A stretch of DNA of 64,000 nucleotides from positions 186,001 to 250,000 of the forward strand of contig BLYE01000018.1 of NCBI GenBank assembly GCA_016586335.1. The letters run 5' to 3'. The DNA comes from Nitzschia putrida (lineage: Eukaryota > Bacillariophyta > Bacillariophyceae > Bacillariales > Bacillariaceae). Below are positions 29,778 through 41,350 of the stretch, in pieces. The stretch's first letter is position 1. Every line of letters begins with the position of its first letter. Under the pieces are notes generated by a model, which was not told the DNA's origin, made no database searches, and was given only the letters and a program-made list of their open reading frames with translations. Position numbers and translations under genes: made by a program.

Positions 29778-30584
29778 CTACACATCTCGGAAATCCTGTG
29801 GGACGAACCCAGCGCGAAGAGCTCTCTTGATTTTCTCGAGTGCCCTATCTCTCCCAAGCTCCACAAGTTCATTATTTGCCCTTTCGTTAGGTTCCAAGAA
29901 TCGACTTCCTCCTTTGATGATGGTGTTGTAAATTTTCATTGCGATTTCATTTTTCTTTTCGCTGTTGCTGAGTGGGATTGCCTGGTATGTTTCTCGGTGT
30001 TCCAAGATTAACTGCCAGTAACGCCAATTTCCAACATGATGGTTTGCCGCACCTCCCCTACCACCCAGAACGTCACAGTCGCGGAGATCCACTTGAGTAG
30101 TAGGGGGAGCTGTTGATATCTGTTGAGAAGCTTCTCCAGAAGTCGTGTTATCATCAGAGACTCCTGCTACCTGTTGTTCCGCGAAGATTCCACCATTGCT
30201 AAAGGAGAAGACGATGTGTTAGTAGCAGTGCTTGTCCAGGGCCATCATACATGCGCCAGATCTATGGAGATGTGTGTACCTGTTGTTACTCTCTCTATGT
30301 TGTTCGGTGTCTCCTTCCTCATGAGGGGATAGATCTCCTTCAGATTCCACTTCCATTGGATCGTGTGCAGAGCTGGCGTCGTCCTCGATGACCGGCACGC
30401 CTTCAAGCCACTCCCGGTGCAGCTCAGAACAGGATTCCTCAGCGCTCAAGTCCGAAATGGTTTTCATCATGTCATCGTGGAAGCACCTCTCTGAGCTGTT
30501 GGAATCCATACAAAGGTATTCCCAATCGATTTGCTCTTCGGTCATACTCTGCGCACTTCCCGTCGTGACAGCGGCTATCTTCAT
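29778..30584 (-). CDS. DUF6824-type protein 14, two exons, single GRG domain
   Basis: Exon 2 (29778 to 30199) carries a compact GRG-type domain at the C-terminus (DVLGGRGG, NHHVGNWRYW, IIKGGSRFLEP, ALEKIKRALRAGFVPQDF). A TACTAAC branch-point sequence (minus strand, ~30215-30222) and a TTTAG acceptor at 30200 indicate an intron. Exon 1, from the ATG at 30584, is acidic (EEQIDWEYL, SDLSAEESCSELHREW). The donor is uncertain: GTAACA at 30289 keeps the frame, a GTATGA nearer the acceptor also does, and the better-looking GTACAC at 30279 does not. If unspliced, translation could begin at the ATG at 30197. The total is about 238 residues. The HPGN motif has become HVGN. Confidence 0.68.
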
Positions 30585-31381
30585 CGTACTGAACTATTTG
30601 GAAGAAACTTATGATGTTGGTACTATTGCAGTATTTTATGGGGGCAGAAGATGATGATACACTGCTCAGATTGTATGTTGTATGCGTTCCCGCGTCGAGG
30701 AACGCAGTACTAAGCACCAGTACCGCTTGTAGTAGCTGAAACCCGTTCGTACTCACGTTTGTATCTCTGCTCACTTCTCGTACTACTGGTACTACTGACT
30801 ATCGCTAGCGAAACATCGAACTGTTAGTGCCAATTATATGCCCATCCCCGATGAACGATGAAGGTTGTCATTATTCTTCTTACTAACCTACTGGTAGTTA
30901 TCCATATCATTGCTTTCGTGGTAGCTTCAATAGTCCTGTCGCTGGTGTTGGTGGGGTGCCCTTGTTCATAGAGCTAAAGAAGAAGGTTGCCAAGGAAGCA
31001 ATGAATGATGTTGTTCTTTTGTTCCTCCCGGAGCCTAGTCGTACCAGGCTAGCAGGTTCTGTAGCCTTTCCTTCGAAGCATGCCGGACAAACAACAAAAA
31101 TGATGATTAAATTCTTGTCAACATCGTAGAGCACTTTTCACAAAGCCTCGCCGGTCATAGCAACAGGCTTTTCCAACAATGGCGATAGTACTTCCATGTA
31201 GACATCCCAACTGAACATTTGGCTGAAAACAGCACTTGCTAGCGAGAAAATAAAATGTAAATAACAAGGCACTGCAGAATCTAGCTAGCTGACAAGATCA
31301 CGAGTCACGAGTCAGCCAATCGTACATGGACATCATCTTACAACATTGGTACTAACGTTAGTACATACACTTTCTATGTAT
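30585..31381. other. Intergenic, nothing recognised
   Basis: About 0.8 kb; no family remnant or repeat found. Confidence 0.5.
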
Positions 31382-32877
31382 TTATGGACTACTCAAGTTT
31401 CCAAAGGCAAGGGGAATGTAATCATCACGCAGTGCCCGGCGGATCTTCTCCATAGCCTCCTCTTTGGCTACTTCCTGGTAGTATTGATGTTGCCCTTTGA
31501 CTGGCTTCATGAAACGACTACCACTTTTACGAATTGTGTCGAACACTTTCAAAGCGATCAGGTTCTTCCCGTTACTATTGCTTGTGCTGACGGCCTGATA
31601 CTCTGCACGATGCTTCAGAATCAATTCCCAATAGGGCGTGTTTCCAGGATGGTTGTTTGAGCCACCACCTCTTCCACCCAGGACATCTTTTGGCCATAAA
31701 TCACTTCTCAAGCTGTTGGACAAATACAACCAATACTTCTTGCCAATGGCACTTCGATGCTCATTTTCCTGGAGATCCATCTTGACAACTTTCAAGGCCT
31801 CTTGTATGGAGAGCTGAGAATACGTATTCGTTTCTTTGGTGGGCTCCAGAAAGCGCCCTCCACCGTCGAGAAACGTGTTCAGGACACTCAACGCGATCTG
31901 GTCTCTCTTCTCGGTATTCCACTTGGATTTCTCTTTGTTTCCCTTCGTTTTGAGGGCCTGAAACTCCAAACGGTTAGCTGAAATCAATTCTACATAGGGT
32001 GGACTGTCAGGGTAATAGCTGGACCTGATTCCTTCATCACACACAACATCATTACAACTGGGTTTTCCAGTCTGTAAGGGGAGCGTTGCCTTGGGTTTCT
32101 TGTCAAGATGGACAGTGTTGGCGCAATCGGCGGGTACTTGTTTGAGTTCCTGGTGTTGCTGACAGTGGCTGTTGACAAAGAGACGAGGGTAAGAAGCAAT
32201 AGTTGTACGGAGGTATCCACATCTTAGCAAAGCAATTGTTGCACTCACTGGTTTTCTTTGGTGTGATAAGCAGTGTCAAGCATAGTACATTGGCAGTGTG
32301 GAGGTGGGTGTCCCATTGTTTGGGCAAATGGGGACCGATCTGTCCCTGGTGTTTCTGTCAGATATTCAGGTATATCATCGTTTGTTTGGGCTTGATTCTG
32401 GGTCTCGGTTCTACAACGACAGGCGCAATCTTCCAACAAATTCCCGCTGCAGCCTCGGTCTTGAGCTTCCGAGATCTTCTTTCTCTTCCTGGAATCGCTC
32501 TCTGTCACTGGGGTATGTGACTTCCGACGCAGACTCAACTTCCTTTTTGTTGGAGATACCGCATCGTCGTGGTGCCCGTTGTTCCAGTTGGAATTCAATG
32601 TCGGAAGCGTCAACCCTTGAGACTTCTCCTCAAGTTGGTTAACTAGCTGGCTTTTTCTCGATTTGGGTGTTGGAGTGACTTCAGGCGCTGGTTGCAAACA
32701 TGTGTTGTTCGTTTCAGGTGATGTCCCTGGGTGACAATGTTTTGTATCAGAACTGCTTGCCTGTCCCATTGGCTCCAACGCCTTGGTCTCGCGGACTATG
32801 CCACGAACATCTCCTGTAGAAAACGCTAGTCTCGTGTGGCTTTCCGGGGTGATTACATGGTAGTGGCGGTTGTCCAT
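31382..32877 (-). CDS. DUF6824-type protein 15, two exons, two domains; right end of the array
   Basis: Exon 1 is 32249-32877 and exon 2 is 31382-32168. The 80-nt intron (GTGAGT...CAACAG) joins them in phase 2, giving 471 residues. Exon 1 has basic clusters (SPTKRKLSLRRKSH, DSRKRKKISE) that look like a bipartite nuclear signal. Domain 1 (~260-360) lacks the DVLGGRG-HPGN signature but keeps YVELISANRLEFQAL, DGGGRFLEP and YSQLSIQEALKVVK. Domain 2 (~369-468) is a complete GRG type (DVLGGRGG, SNNHPGNTPYW, SGSRFMKP, AMEKIRRALRDDYIP). The pairing of a degenerate first domain with a complete last one is also seen in protein 1. The function is unknown. Confidence 0.85.
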
Positions 32878-33898
32878 TTTCGTTGGTGTCTGTGCCCTTG
32901 CTAGCTGGTATCATCACGCAAACACCACGCCAAATTCATTGCCTCGGAATCCTTTCAAGAAGGAAGCTGGACATTTGGATCTTTTACAGGATAAGAGACA
33001 GTTTTGTGGTGGAACTCTAAACAAAGCAGCACTTAATGAACTATATCCCTTTCGGTACTAACATTCTCGAGTTTGCTGAATACCGACGATGCACACGGCG
33101 AATTTTCTAACGTTACATTGGCAAAGTTTTCGACACATGTGTCGATGCATCCAAAGGATTGCGTTTGCAATCGGTATCTCCATCCGTTTTGAACAACAAC
33201 AAGAACGATTGGTGGGAGGAGGATTGAGATCTTGTGCTACACAGAGGGAGAGCGGAATGATGATTGGGTATCCAGAGCCGTCCAGAGGACGACGTGGCTG
33301 ACATCAATTTTCAAAGTGCTTGAAAAAGATATACCAAACGAACAGAACTTCTCGTCACAGTCCCAACTTTAGCAGTCGTACAAACTACCTAATAGCTTTG
33401 TACTTCATCGTGACAATGTTGCAGCTTGTTGGAATTAGGAATTTTCTTTTTCAGGAGAGGTACTCCAAGAAGGGTCCAAATACGTAACATACAAAATTAT
33501 TTTAGTTCTATTCAGAGGTTCACGGGACTGGCGTCTAGTAGCAACTGTTTCAAGTTTTGGGTCTCTTTTCAAACCAATCTCATGTTGAGATTGGGTTGCG
33601 CTTTGATGCATGCTGTGAACAGAGGCTTGTACTTGGCAACCGACAGTTATTTGGATGGTACTATCTGTTCGTATGATTCCTACCCTTTGATGGGAGGAAG
33701 ACAACGAATGAAATACTAAATTCAATGGTTCTGGAAGAGCCTTGAATGAATGTTGTATTCAAGTTCTTGCAGAGAAAATGTGGGCATGGATCATTCCACT
33801 ACACTGCGATCATTCAATCAAGCAATGTCAATATCTAACACACGGAGATCATTCAATTCTGAACTAACAAAAGTCAAACAATTTTATATTCTAGAGAG
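32878..33898. other. Intergenic, nothing recognised
   Basis: About 1 kb separating the domain array from housekeeping genes. Only short frames without support. Confidence 0.5.
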
Positions 33899-34759
33899 CT
33901 ACTTTCGTCTTCTTGAAGATGATCGCGATATAGACACCTTCTTCTCTACGGGAGCATCTACTTTTTGGAACTTGTATAGCATGATTTTGGATAGTTCCTG
34001 CACCTGCACATGTTGCCACAGAGCGCGATTCTTTCGATAGTCCGAATCGACAATCTTGGGCAACAAAAATTGCGGCCGAGAGAAACTCAAAAACGCAAAA
34101 ACACCACCTGGTTGTAGAACTCGGTGCACACTCTTGAGGACACTCTGACATTGTGCATATTCGTCGGCACAAAAAACGGCGTCGATCAAACCCTTGTCGA
34201 GACAGGCTCGGATCATGTCATTGCGAAAGGCCGAAAGTTCAGCAGCATCATCCTTGATGAAACTCATGCGACCGGCTTGGACCAAATCTGTGCAACGTTG
34301 ATTCATACTTTCAATCACCTGACCAGAGACATCGACTTGAATCATAGGTCCCTTCCAACCATGCTCCATCATTTGCTCTCCTAGCCGACTGTTCCCACAT
34401 CCCAACATCAGAATCGGTTCTTCCTCACTAGCATTCGGGTGAACTTCTAACGTTTCAGCGAGACTTGTCTGAATAGGTTGTGTATTGGATCTGCCTGTTT
34501 CCCAGTTCAACTCTTTGTGTTCATAGGTGATCAGATCCTCCAAGGAAACGTCACCCCATTCGAAGGAATCGTTTGGTCCAAAGCTTCGATAGGCCGTATT
34601 CCAGTATTCAGCATCGGCATATGGAGGCACTGGCAACTGGAAACTGGAGCCTATTACCGATTTGACGCGGTCGATCAAGTATCTTCCTCTCAAAGACATG
34701 ACTTTGTTGTTGTTGGTAACGATGATGGATGATGATTGGCCTTGTGCTGCGTTTGGCAT
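33899..34759 (-). CDS. Class I SAM-dependent methyltransferase, METTL13/EEF1AKMT4-like
   Basis: 286 residues from the ATG at 34759. YADAEYWNTAYRSF (~47-60) followed by a class I SAM-binding motif LMLGCGNSRLGEQM (~117-130), then QVDVSGQVIESM, CLDKGLIDAVFC (~187-197) and LQPGGVFAFLSFSRP, are the hallmarks of the METTL13/EEF1AKMT4 group. That group is known for lysine or N-terminal methylation of elongation factor 1A. The usual V-I-D-K-G-T is A-C-L-D-K-G-L here. The C-terminus is basic (SRSSSRRRK). No transit peptide is obvious, so a cytosolic protein methyltransferase is most likely. The substrate cannot be read from sequence. Confidence 0.8.
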   Translation of the reverse strand: MPNAAQGQSSSIIVTNNNKVMSLRGRYLIDRVKSVIGSSFQLPVPPYADAEYWNTAYRSFGPNDSFEWGDVSLEDLITYEHKELNWETGRSNTQPIQTSLAETLEVHPNASEEEPILMLGCGNSRLGEQMMEHGWKGPMIQVDVSGQVIESMNQRCTDLVQAGRMSFIKDDAAELSAFRNDMIRACLDKGLIDAVFCADEYAQCQSVLKSVHRVLQPGGVFAFLSFSRPQFLLPKIVDSDYRKNRALWQHVQVQELSKIMLYKFQKVDAPVEKKVSISRSSSRRRK

Positions 34760-35019
34760 CCATTCGTCTGTTAGTCGTTCGGATGGATCTGGGTGTCTGT
34801 CCTACGTACGGATGATATCAAAAAGAAGTATCTTGCAAAGAAAAACGTATCCACAATCCACAACAACAAACGCACAGTTGCTGGTGCTCAAACGAAAGAA
34901 GAGTCACACGAAGGGTTTATACAAACTGCTAACGGACAAATCAACGTCCAGATTCAATATGGCGAAGAGAGAAAGATAGAAAATGATTTATTCTTTTTTA
35001 AGATATTTGACGCAACAAT

Positions 35020-36195
35020 CTATGCAGCAGCAACAGGGCGGACGTAAGCATCAATGTCCACAGGTGCCCAAATGTTGGTTTTTTCTTCATCCTCAAGTTC
35101 AATACGATAAGCATTTCCTTCATCCCAATGTTTGATAACCTTTCCACGTTGAAAGGTGCCAACATTGGCTTCGACAACAGCACCAATCGGGAATCGCAGG
35201 GGTGCGTCTTGTTGGCAAGCCAAGAATCCCTGGCGGTAGAAGTCATGATCGAGATTCTTGCCAATGAAGACGAAGCGACTCTCTCGGACTTCATGTTTCT
35301 TCCAAAGGGCTTCTGAGAAACCTCCAGTGAAGAGCATTCCTACACCTTGAAAGATGAACTTTTGGTCCACTCCACGAACGGATATGATTCCCTTGTAGCG
35401 GTACAAGTTTGCCCCGTCCTCACCAATGAGGCGTTGGATCCATGCTTCTAGCATGCCCATGTTGACGTCTCCTTCCACCTTGAGTCCAAGGGACGACACG
35501 GTGTTATCGTGCATATGCTCAGCGTCGTCCTTCAAGAACTCAGGGTCAAAGTCCAAGACTCGCTGAAGTTCAAAGGCTTGAATGTTCAAAAGTTCCTTGG
35601 GATCCACTTGACTGTGCTTGGTAGGAACGATAGTGGCAGTTGGGTTGAGGGTCTTGAGTTTTGCTTGAATGTCTTCGAGTTGGGCCTTGCTGGCAAGGTC
35701 TGTCTTGTTCAACAAAATCTTGTCGGCAAAGGCGACCTGCTCGACCGCTTCATTCTCGACACCTTCAGGCTTTTCTTCGGCGAGACGCTCCAAAATAGTC
35801 TTGGCATCCACCACAGTGATGACACTATCAAGACGGTATTGCTTCTGGATGACATCGTCAATGAAGAACGTTTGGCAAACTGGAGCAGGATCGGCAAGGC
35901 CGGTCGTCTCGATAAGTATTCCATCAAACTGGGATACCTTCTTGTACAGCTTCTTGAGGGCCTCAACAAGATCTCCACGAACTGTGCAACAGATGCATCC
36001 GTTCATTACCTCAATGACCTCTTCGTCAACGTTTTCAGACAAAACTTTTTCATCCACACCAACCTCACCAAATTCATTTTCAATGACAGCAAACTTCATA
36101 CCATGCTTGCTGTCCTGGAGAATGTGATTCAGGAGGGTTGTCTTACCGGAACCAAGGAAGCCAGTGATGACAGTAACAGGGATCTTTTTGGACAT
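35020..36195 (-). CDS. CobW/P47K-family GTPase (ZNG1-like metallochaperone)
   Basis: 391 residues from the ATG at 36195. The frame extends 40 codons further to an ATG at 36315 through a Lys/Arg/His-rich stretch that could be a leader or untranslated. Residues 12-19 are the P-loop (GFLGSGKT). ENEFGEVGVDE follows, then the metal-binding CxCC motif (C67-I-C-C70), ETTGLADP, and the NKTD guanine-specificity motif. The CobW C-terminal domain follows (RYKGIISVRG, KFIFQGVG, FVFIGKNLD). Such proteins hydrolyse GTP and transfer zinc, for example to methionine aminopeptidase 1 in other eukaryotes. The length and all key residues are normal. Confidence 0.88.
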   Translation of the reverse strand: MSKKIPVTVITGFLGSGKTTLLNHILQDSKHGMKFAVIENEFGEVGVDEKVLSENVDEEVIEVMNGCICCTVRGDLVEALKKLYKKVSQFDGILIETTGLADPAPVCQTFFIDDVIQKQYRLDSVITVVDAKTILERLAEEKPEGVENEAVEQVAFADKILLNKTDLASKAQLEDIQAKLKTLNPTATIVPTKHSQVDPKELLNIQAFELQRVLDFDPEFLKDDAEHMHDNTVSSLGLKVEGDVNMGMLEAWIQRLIGEDGANLYRYKGIISVRGVDQKFIFQGVGMLFTGGFSEALWKKHEVRESRFVFIGKNLDHDFYRQGFLACQQDAPLRFPIGAVVEANVGTFQRGKVIKHWDEGNAYRIELEDEEKTNIWAPVDIDAYVRPVAAA

Positions 36196-37440
36196 GTTGA
36201 CGTTGAGAAGGTGAACAAGAAAATGAGTTTTTCTTTTGTGGCGTTCAGATTTACGATCTTTGTAAAATGGCCTTTTATGAAATTTCGTGTGCATTACGCG
36301 TGGCAATGGCCTCATTTGTGCTATATGGATAGGCTTTTAGTCATTCCAAGAGCCTTTTTGTTTAAGTTCGTGAGCAGACTACTGTTTGGAAATCTGGTGA
36401 GAAAGAGGCTACAAGATGAACAAAAAGCCTAGTTACATGCACACCATGATATCTCTGCTTGGCGGCTGCATGGATTTCAAAAGAAGGATGCAGGGGGGAG
36501 CGGTGTCGAGTGATCTCTTTGGTTCTTCCTTACTCCTTGCACTTCTGACCGGCATTTGCGCTGCAGTTTGGGGTCTCTAGTGTTATGTTGTCACCTTCGA
36601 CCACAGTGCTGAACCACATTGACACTTACGAGGCCTTCCTGGCCTGTGGTGTGATGATGACCAATATCTCAACTGTCATGCATTACATATCCCAGTGCAA
36701 TTGACTGGCAGTTAGTTTATACAAATGATTGTAGGAAGGATTCTCCCAGAATTGCATTTTTAACCAAGACGACACTAACATTGCTGCGTGCTAAGCACTT
36801 TTGTACTAGTAGACTTGGGAATTGGGAAAGACAACTGACTTGAACTGGGGAACGTCGTCTTAACGTATTGTAAAATTCTGGTATAGTTTCTGTGTTCATT
36901 TCTTGTCAACTTGGTGCGATTGATTGAACTGGTGCAGCAGCAGTCACGTACCAACGCTGGTGCGGCAATGATATTCTCATGAACACGAATAGACAGCAAG
37001 TCGGTGGTACTAACTATGAGAGACATCACCGACAGACCAATCATCTAGAGTCCTCGGGAATGAAAAGCGACCGGAACCAAATAATGGAGTCATCGCATAC
37101 CCTTCGTGCCATTCTTTCGACGACAACAAGAAGTTCTAAGTAAGTATCCATTTCCGAAGTACTAGTAGTTAGTATTAATTCAGCATCGGAGGCGACTACT
37201 ACTACGGGCGTGACAGAAGTACTCTAGGTACAGACCCGTCCCCTAACTCGTAGTTCGAATACTGCTTTCTTCTTCTTGACACTTGAATTATATATAGTAG
37301 GTCTCTGCCGGCGAAGAGAACTCCCGCCGCGCGAAGCAAATCCTCCTTGCTTTGGAGTGTTGCACTGAATCGAGAACCACGCCTTGACACAAAATTCAAA
37401 CCTGTTCAAAGCAAACATTGACAACAAAGAAGCAGCAAAC
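36196..37440. other. Divergent intergenic region, nothing recognised
   Basis: About 1.2 kb between the CobW gene (minus) and the membrane-protein pair (plus). Sequence near 37090-37150 resembles 39690-39760 upstream of the second membrane-protein gene, so part of this region belongs to that tandem duplication. Confidence 0.5.
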
Positions 37441-38803
37441 ATGGTAGACTCTGAAAATGGCGCATTCGAGTTTGACGATAGTGAGGAGGAAGAGAGTGAC
37501 GACGATTTTGTCGTCAACAAGAAGAAGACGAAGAAGAAGAGTAAAAAGAAAAAGAAGCAGAGCGTTAAGAAGTTGGCAACTGAAACTGCTGAAGTCTCTG
37601 AAACTGTTGAAGCTAATGACGAGGACATCGAGGAAGGCAGTGACGACTTTGTCGTCACGAAAACCTATGTTATTCCCGCGCCTGCACCACCTCAACAAGT
37701 GGTGCCCTCGTATTACCCTGGTGCAGCAAGGAGGATAATTGTCATGGGAAACCGTCGTATACAAGTTGATTATCGTGTTGCCCCTTTTATATTGTTGATT
37801 CTGGCTCATTTGATGGTTTTGATCGTTGGCAGTGTGCCAAAGTACGATCTTCCACATCATGGCTACGCGGTCTTTTTCTCCATTGTTGGAATCTTACTTT
37901 CCGTCGTTGGAATTGTCCTTGTCCTCTGGGTACGTCCAAATGATTGCAAGTGTGATAACCTGGCTGGATTTCTTGGCTCGAGACTAACCTCGTCCCTTCG
38001 TCGATTGCTTCTTTTGCCTGTTCCTGTCTAACATGGAAAGAACAACACATTTGGAAAGGAACTTGGTCCCAGCTTGCCAAGGTCCTGTTCCTCAATTACC
38101 GTCGGAAAAGTTCTGGCGACTATCCTATTCCTCTTTGATTATATTGGAGCAATGTACTTGACATTCAATTCACCATTCGAAGACATCAAGTAAGTGCAAC
38201 AATGAAGCGGAAGAAATTGGGCGAGCAGCCTCATCTTACCCATTGCAATATCTTGCTCATGTCTTGACAATCAGTGGCTTTTTTGCTCTCTGGGTTTCCG
38301 TGTATGGTTCTGTTCTAGCTATTGATCTCGAGGCCACACCCATGAACGAGCCATTGACGGGAGTCGACTCTCTCAAGGGACTGCTTGTAGCAGTCTTTAC
38401 TCATGCTGTTGCTGTGGTTTGGCTGCTTGCAACAGAGTTTTGGGTATACACATGGTACTCTCTTGGCCCCTCCACTGAACTATATGTGAGCTTGATGATC
38501 GCACTCAGTACTCTTTCTTCCGTAGGCATCGTCGAGTGTTCTGGGAGGTGCAAGAGATGTGCTCGCTGGATGTACCTTGAAACGGTTGCCTGTTGGATTG
38601 TCGTTATTTGTCTTGTCACCATTCGAGGACCTTTTGATGGAGAAGTGAATGTCTGGTACCTTTCGGCTTGGTTTTCTGGTTACTTCAGTGTTATGAGACT
38701 CGCTGAAGAATTTGTTACAAAGGAGAGTCCGGGATTTGTTGTCACACCCCCACCAGTTCAACCACCGGTAGCACCGACAGAGGAGCATGAAATGGACGCC
38801 TGA
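37441..38803 (+). CDS. Multi-pass membrane protein, copy 1 of a tandem pair (three exons)
   Basis: Exons are 37441-37929, 38041-38189 and 38275-38803, giving 388 residues. Splice phases (0, then 2) and exon 3 length (529 nt) are identical to the neighbouring copy. The N-terminal ~100 residues are charged: an acidic patch, a Lys-rich run (KKKTKKKSKKKKKQ) and EEGSDDFVVTK. About eight hydrophobic segments follow: two in exon 1 (PFILLILAHLMVLIVG, FFSIVGILLSVVGIVLVLW), one in exon 2 (VLATILFLFDYIGAMYL) and five in exon 3. The conserved blocks MNEPLTGVDSLKGL and VTIRGPFDGEVNVWYLSAWFS are shared by both copies. The protein ends in EMDA. I do not recognise the family; it could be a transporter or a membrane organiser. 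Confidence 0.8.
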
Positions 38804-39995
38804 ATAAAGAGCATACACCATCCTCCTCCTGATTGCAAGATGTCGAATGAGACCCCCAAACCTGCCGACTTTCACTTTCATGTTCTACCCATTTTCATAT
38901 TACGTGTGTCTATCACTGCGTGTAATCGTTTAGAGTTTGTGACTTCGATCTGCTGTCTCCAAAGTCCTCCTGTTGTTAGTGGCAGCTAGTAGCTTTCCGA
39001 CACAAATCAGTGTGGACCAAGTCGTTCCTCGTGATTTGAATCAACTTAGCCGAAGTAACTTCTCTGGACTTGGTGCCCAGGTCCATCAGTGAGTGCTCAA
39101 TGTATTTTCCTGGAAACAAAGGTTGAAAACAACAGATAATGGCCAACTTGTTGAATGGCAAATGGCATTGCAATTCGTCACAACATCCAAAACATGTTGA
39201 TCTGTACTACGCCCGCGATGTTCTGATATTGTCGCAGGATGACTTCATCGACTTGCCATTTATTAATCCAATTGCTGCTATCAGCCAGTGCAACAAGCAC
39301 ATACTGGGAATCTACAAATCGGCGACTATAAATTGAGATTTAAACTAATCATCCTCTCACAAGACCTGATATCTTTAGTTGATATCCAAAACTCGGTGCT
39401 TAGCTTAGTAGGGAACGTCATGGTTTCTGTTTGATCGTCCCAGCATTAGTATCATGGCCGTAATAGAAGGTTGTTCACAAGATGTCGATGGCCCAGCATC
39501 GGAGACCTATTCTGAACCGACTTTTCGATCAAGCCCTCCGACAAGTAGATCGTTAGACGACGTTTTCTTCCACCACGATACTTGGTGAGTCTGTGCTGTG
39601 TCCCTTTGTGGCAAACACGAATGAAGGAGACGGCGTGACAGACAACACACACAAAAATAGAACTCGGGAATGATAAAAAGAGCTCAACAGGCGGCATTCG
39701 GAACCCTCATTCATCTTGCCATTCTGTCCACGACAATACTAAGTATCCTTTTTCAACTTTGCTCAACAACGACACATGCCGGTAACGAACCGGCAACTAC
39801 ACCTTCTTGGCACGTGGTGAGTTCTGGCTATTTACAAACCCGTTCTGATGATACGAATCACGAAGCATTTTGGGTTCGATGAAGAGAACAAGATATCACG
39901 AACCATCTCCACCGGGCAGCATTTGTTGAGAACCACATCTTGACACAAATCTCAAATCCGTCAAATCAAACATCAATCCAAAAGAAAAAGCAACC
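38804..39995. other. Intergenic between the tandem membrane-protein genes
   Basis: About 1.2 kb. A 65-codon ATG frame at 39139-39336 has no recognisable motif. The region just upstream of 39996 resembles the 5' region of the first copy (ACCACxxCTTGACACAAA, ACATCAA). Confidence 0.5.
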
Positions 39996-41153
39996 ATGGT
40001 ATCTGAAACTGAAGCCATTGACGATCACACCGAGGAAGGTGGCCACCATGTCGTGACGAAAAGCAAAAAGGCCAGTCCCGCACCAGAGACCTCCACAGCA
40101 AAGAGGGTATTTGTTGTTGGCGACCATCAACTTCCGATTGACTATCGCATTGTCCCTTTTGTGTTGCTGATCTTTGCTCACTTGATGGTGTTGATCGTTG
40201 GCATTGCTCCAGCCTATAAGCTTGACCATCATGGATACATCGTTATATTTTCCATTGTCGGAATGGTCGCTTCCCTTGGTGGAATCGTCCTTGCCCTCTT
40301 GGTGAGTCAAAACCCTTCGCATATTCAACATGACTGCCATGTAAAAGAGAATCCTGAACTCATTCGCGTTTTCCTTCTCATTCCTTGAAACGTATTTTTG
40401 CGCGACGCCTTCCAGGACAACAAATTTGGACAGGAAATGGTTCCCAACATGTCCATTACCAAAGGAACTGCCCTAGCCGTGTTTTTATTTGTTTTCGACT
40501 ACATCGGAGCAAACTACTTGACCTATAACGGGTACTTTGAAGACGTCAAGTGAGTCCAACAAAACGACAGCAAATATATTGCGCTGTCCTCAACGCATAG
40601 TCTCACCCTTGTCTTTTATTCCAGTGGTTTCTTTGCATTGTGGTTTACAGTGTACGGCTCTGTGTTGGCCCTTGACCTTGACACCGAACCCATGAATGAG
40701 CCTTTGATGGGAGTGGACTCCATCAAGGGCCTCTTTGTAGCCAGTCTCACTCATGCCGTTTCCGTCATCTGGTTGGTTGCCTCTGAGTGGTGGGACTATT
40801 CGTGGTATTTGCAAGATCTCAAAACCGAGCAATATGTGAGCATGATTGTCGCCATCATTACAGTTCTTGCTGCCATCACTGTTGAGGTGTCGGAGGATGC
40901 AAAGAAGCACAGTGGCAAGGTGCACAGCTTTTTGGCAGTTTGTTGGATTGTGGTTACTTGTCTCGTAACCGTTCGAGGACCATACGATCTAGAAGCTGAT
41001 GTCTGGTACTTCACGGCCTGGTTTTCTTTCTACTTCAGTGTCATGGTGGCCGCCGAAGAAGTGGTTACCATGAAAGGTTCTGAAGGAGCTGCTGCCGTTT
41101 CTCCTCCTCGTCCAAAACCCCAAGAAGAAGAAGAGGAAGAAATGGATGCCTAA
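39996..41153 (+). CDS. Multi-pass membrane protein, copy 2 of a tandem pair (three exons)
   Basis: Exons are 39996-40301, 40416-40549 and 40625-41153, giving 322 residues. Introns of 114 and 75 nt begin with GTGAGT. This copy lacks the long Lys-rich N-terminal tail of copy 1 and starts MVSETEAIDDHTEEGG. The membrane core is conserved: VPFVLLIFAHLMVLIVGIAPAY, IFSIVGMVASLGGIVLALL, LAVFLFVFDYIGANYL, then MNEPLMGVDSIKGLF, VTVRGPYDLEADVWYF and the acidic end EEEMDA. The difference in the cytosol-type tail suggests that localisation or regulation has diverged while the membrane function is kept. The family is not recognised. Confidence 0.82.
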
Positions 41154-41350
41154 GAAAAGTATCATTTCGTATCCCACAACAAAAACTTGAAATCCTGGGT
41201 GGAGGTTGAGCGGTTATCAGTTCTCAACTCCACATGCATATTGCACGTCTCTTTATAGTATACAGGTCTCTGTGTGAATCCATCGTAGACGATAAGTCAT
41301 TGTGACCAACATTTATTTTTTGTGCAAAAGTTGTGTGTTTTCGTCAAGCC

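Noticed and set aside
35509..36432. A 307-codon plus-strand frame
   Set aside because: It is the antisense shadow of the CobW GTPase, whose motifs are complete on the minus strand.
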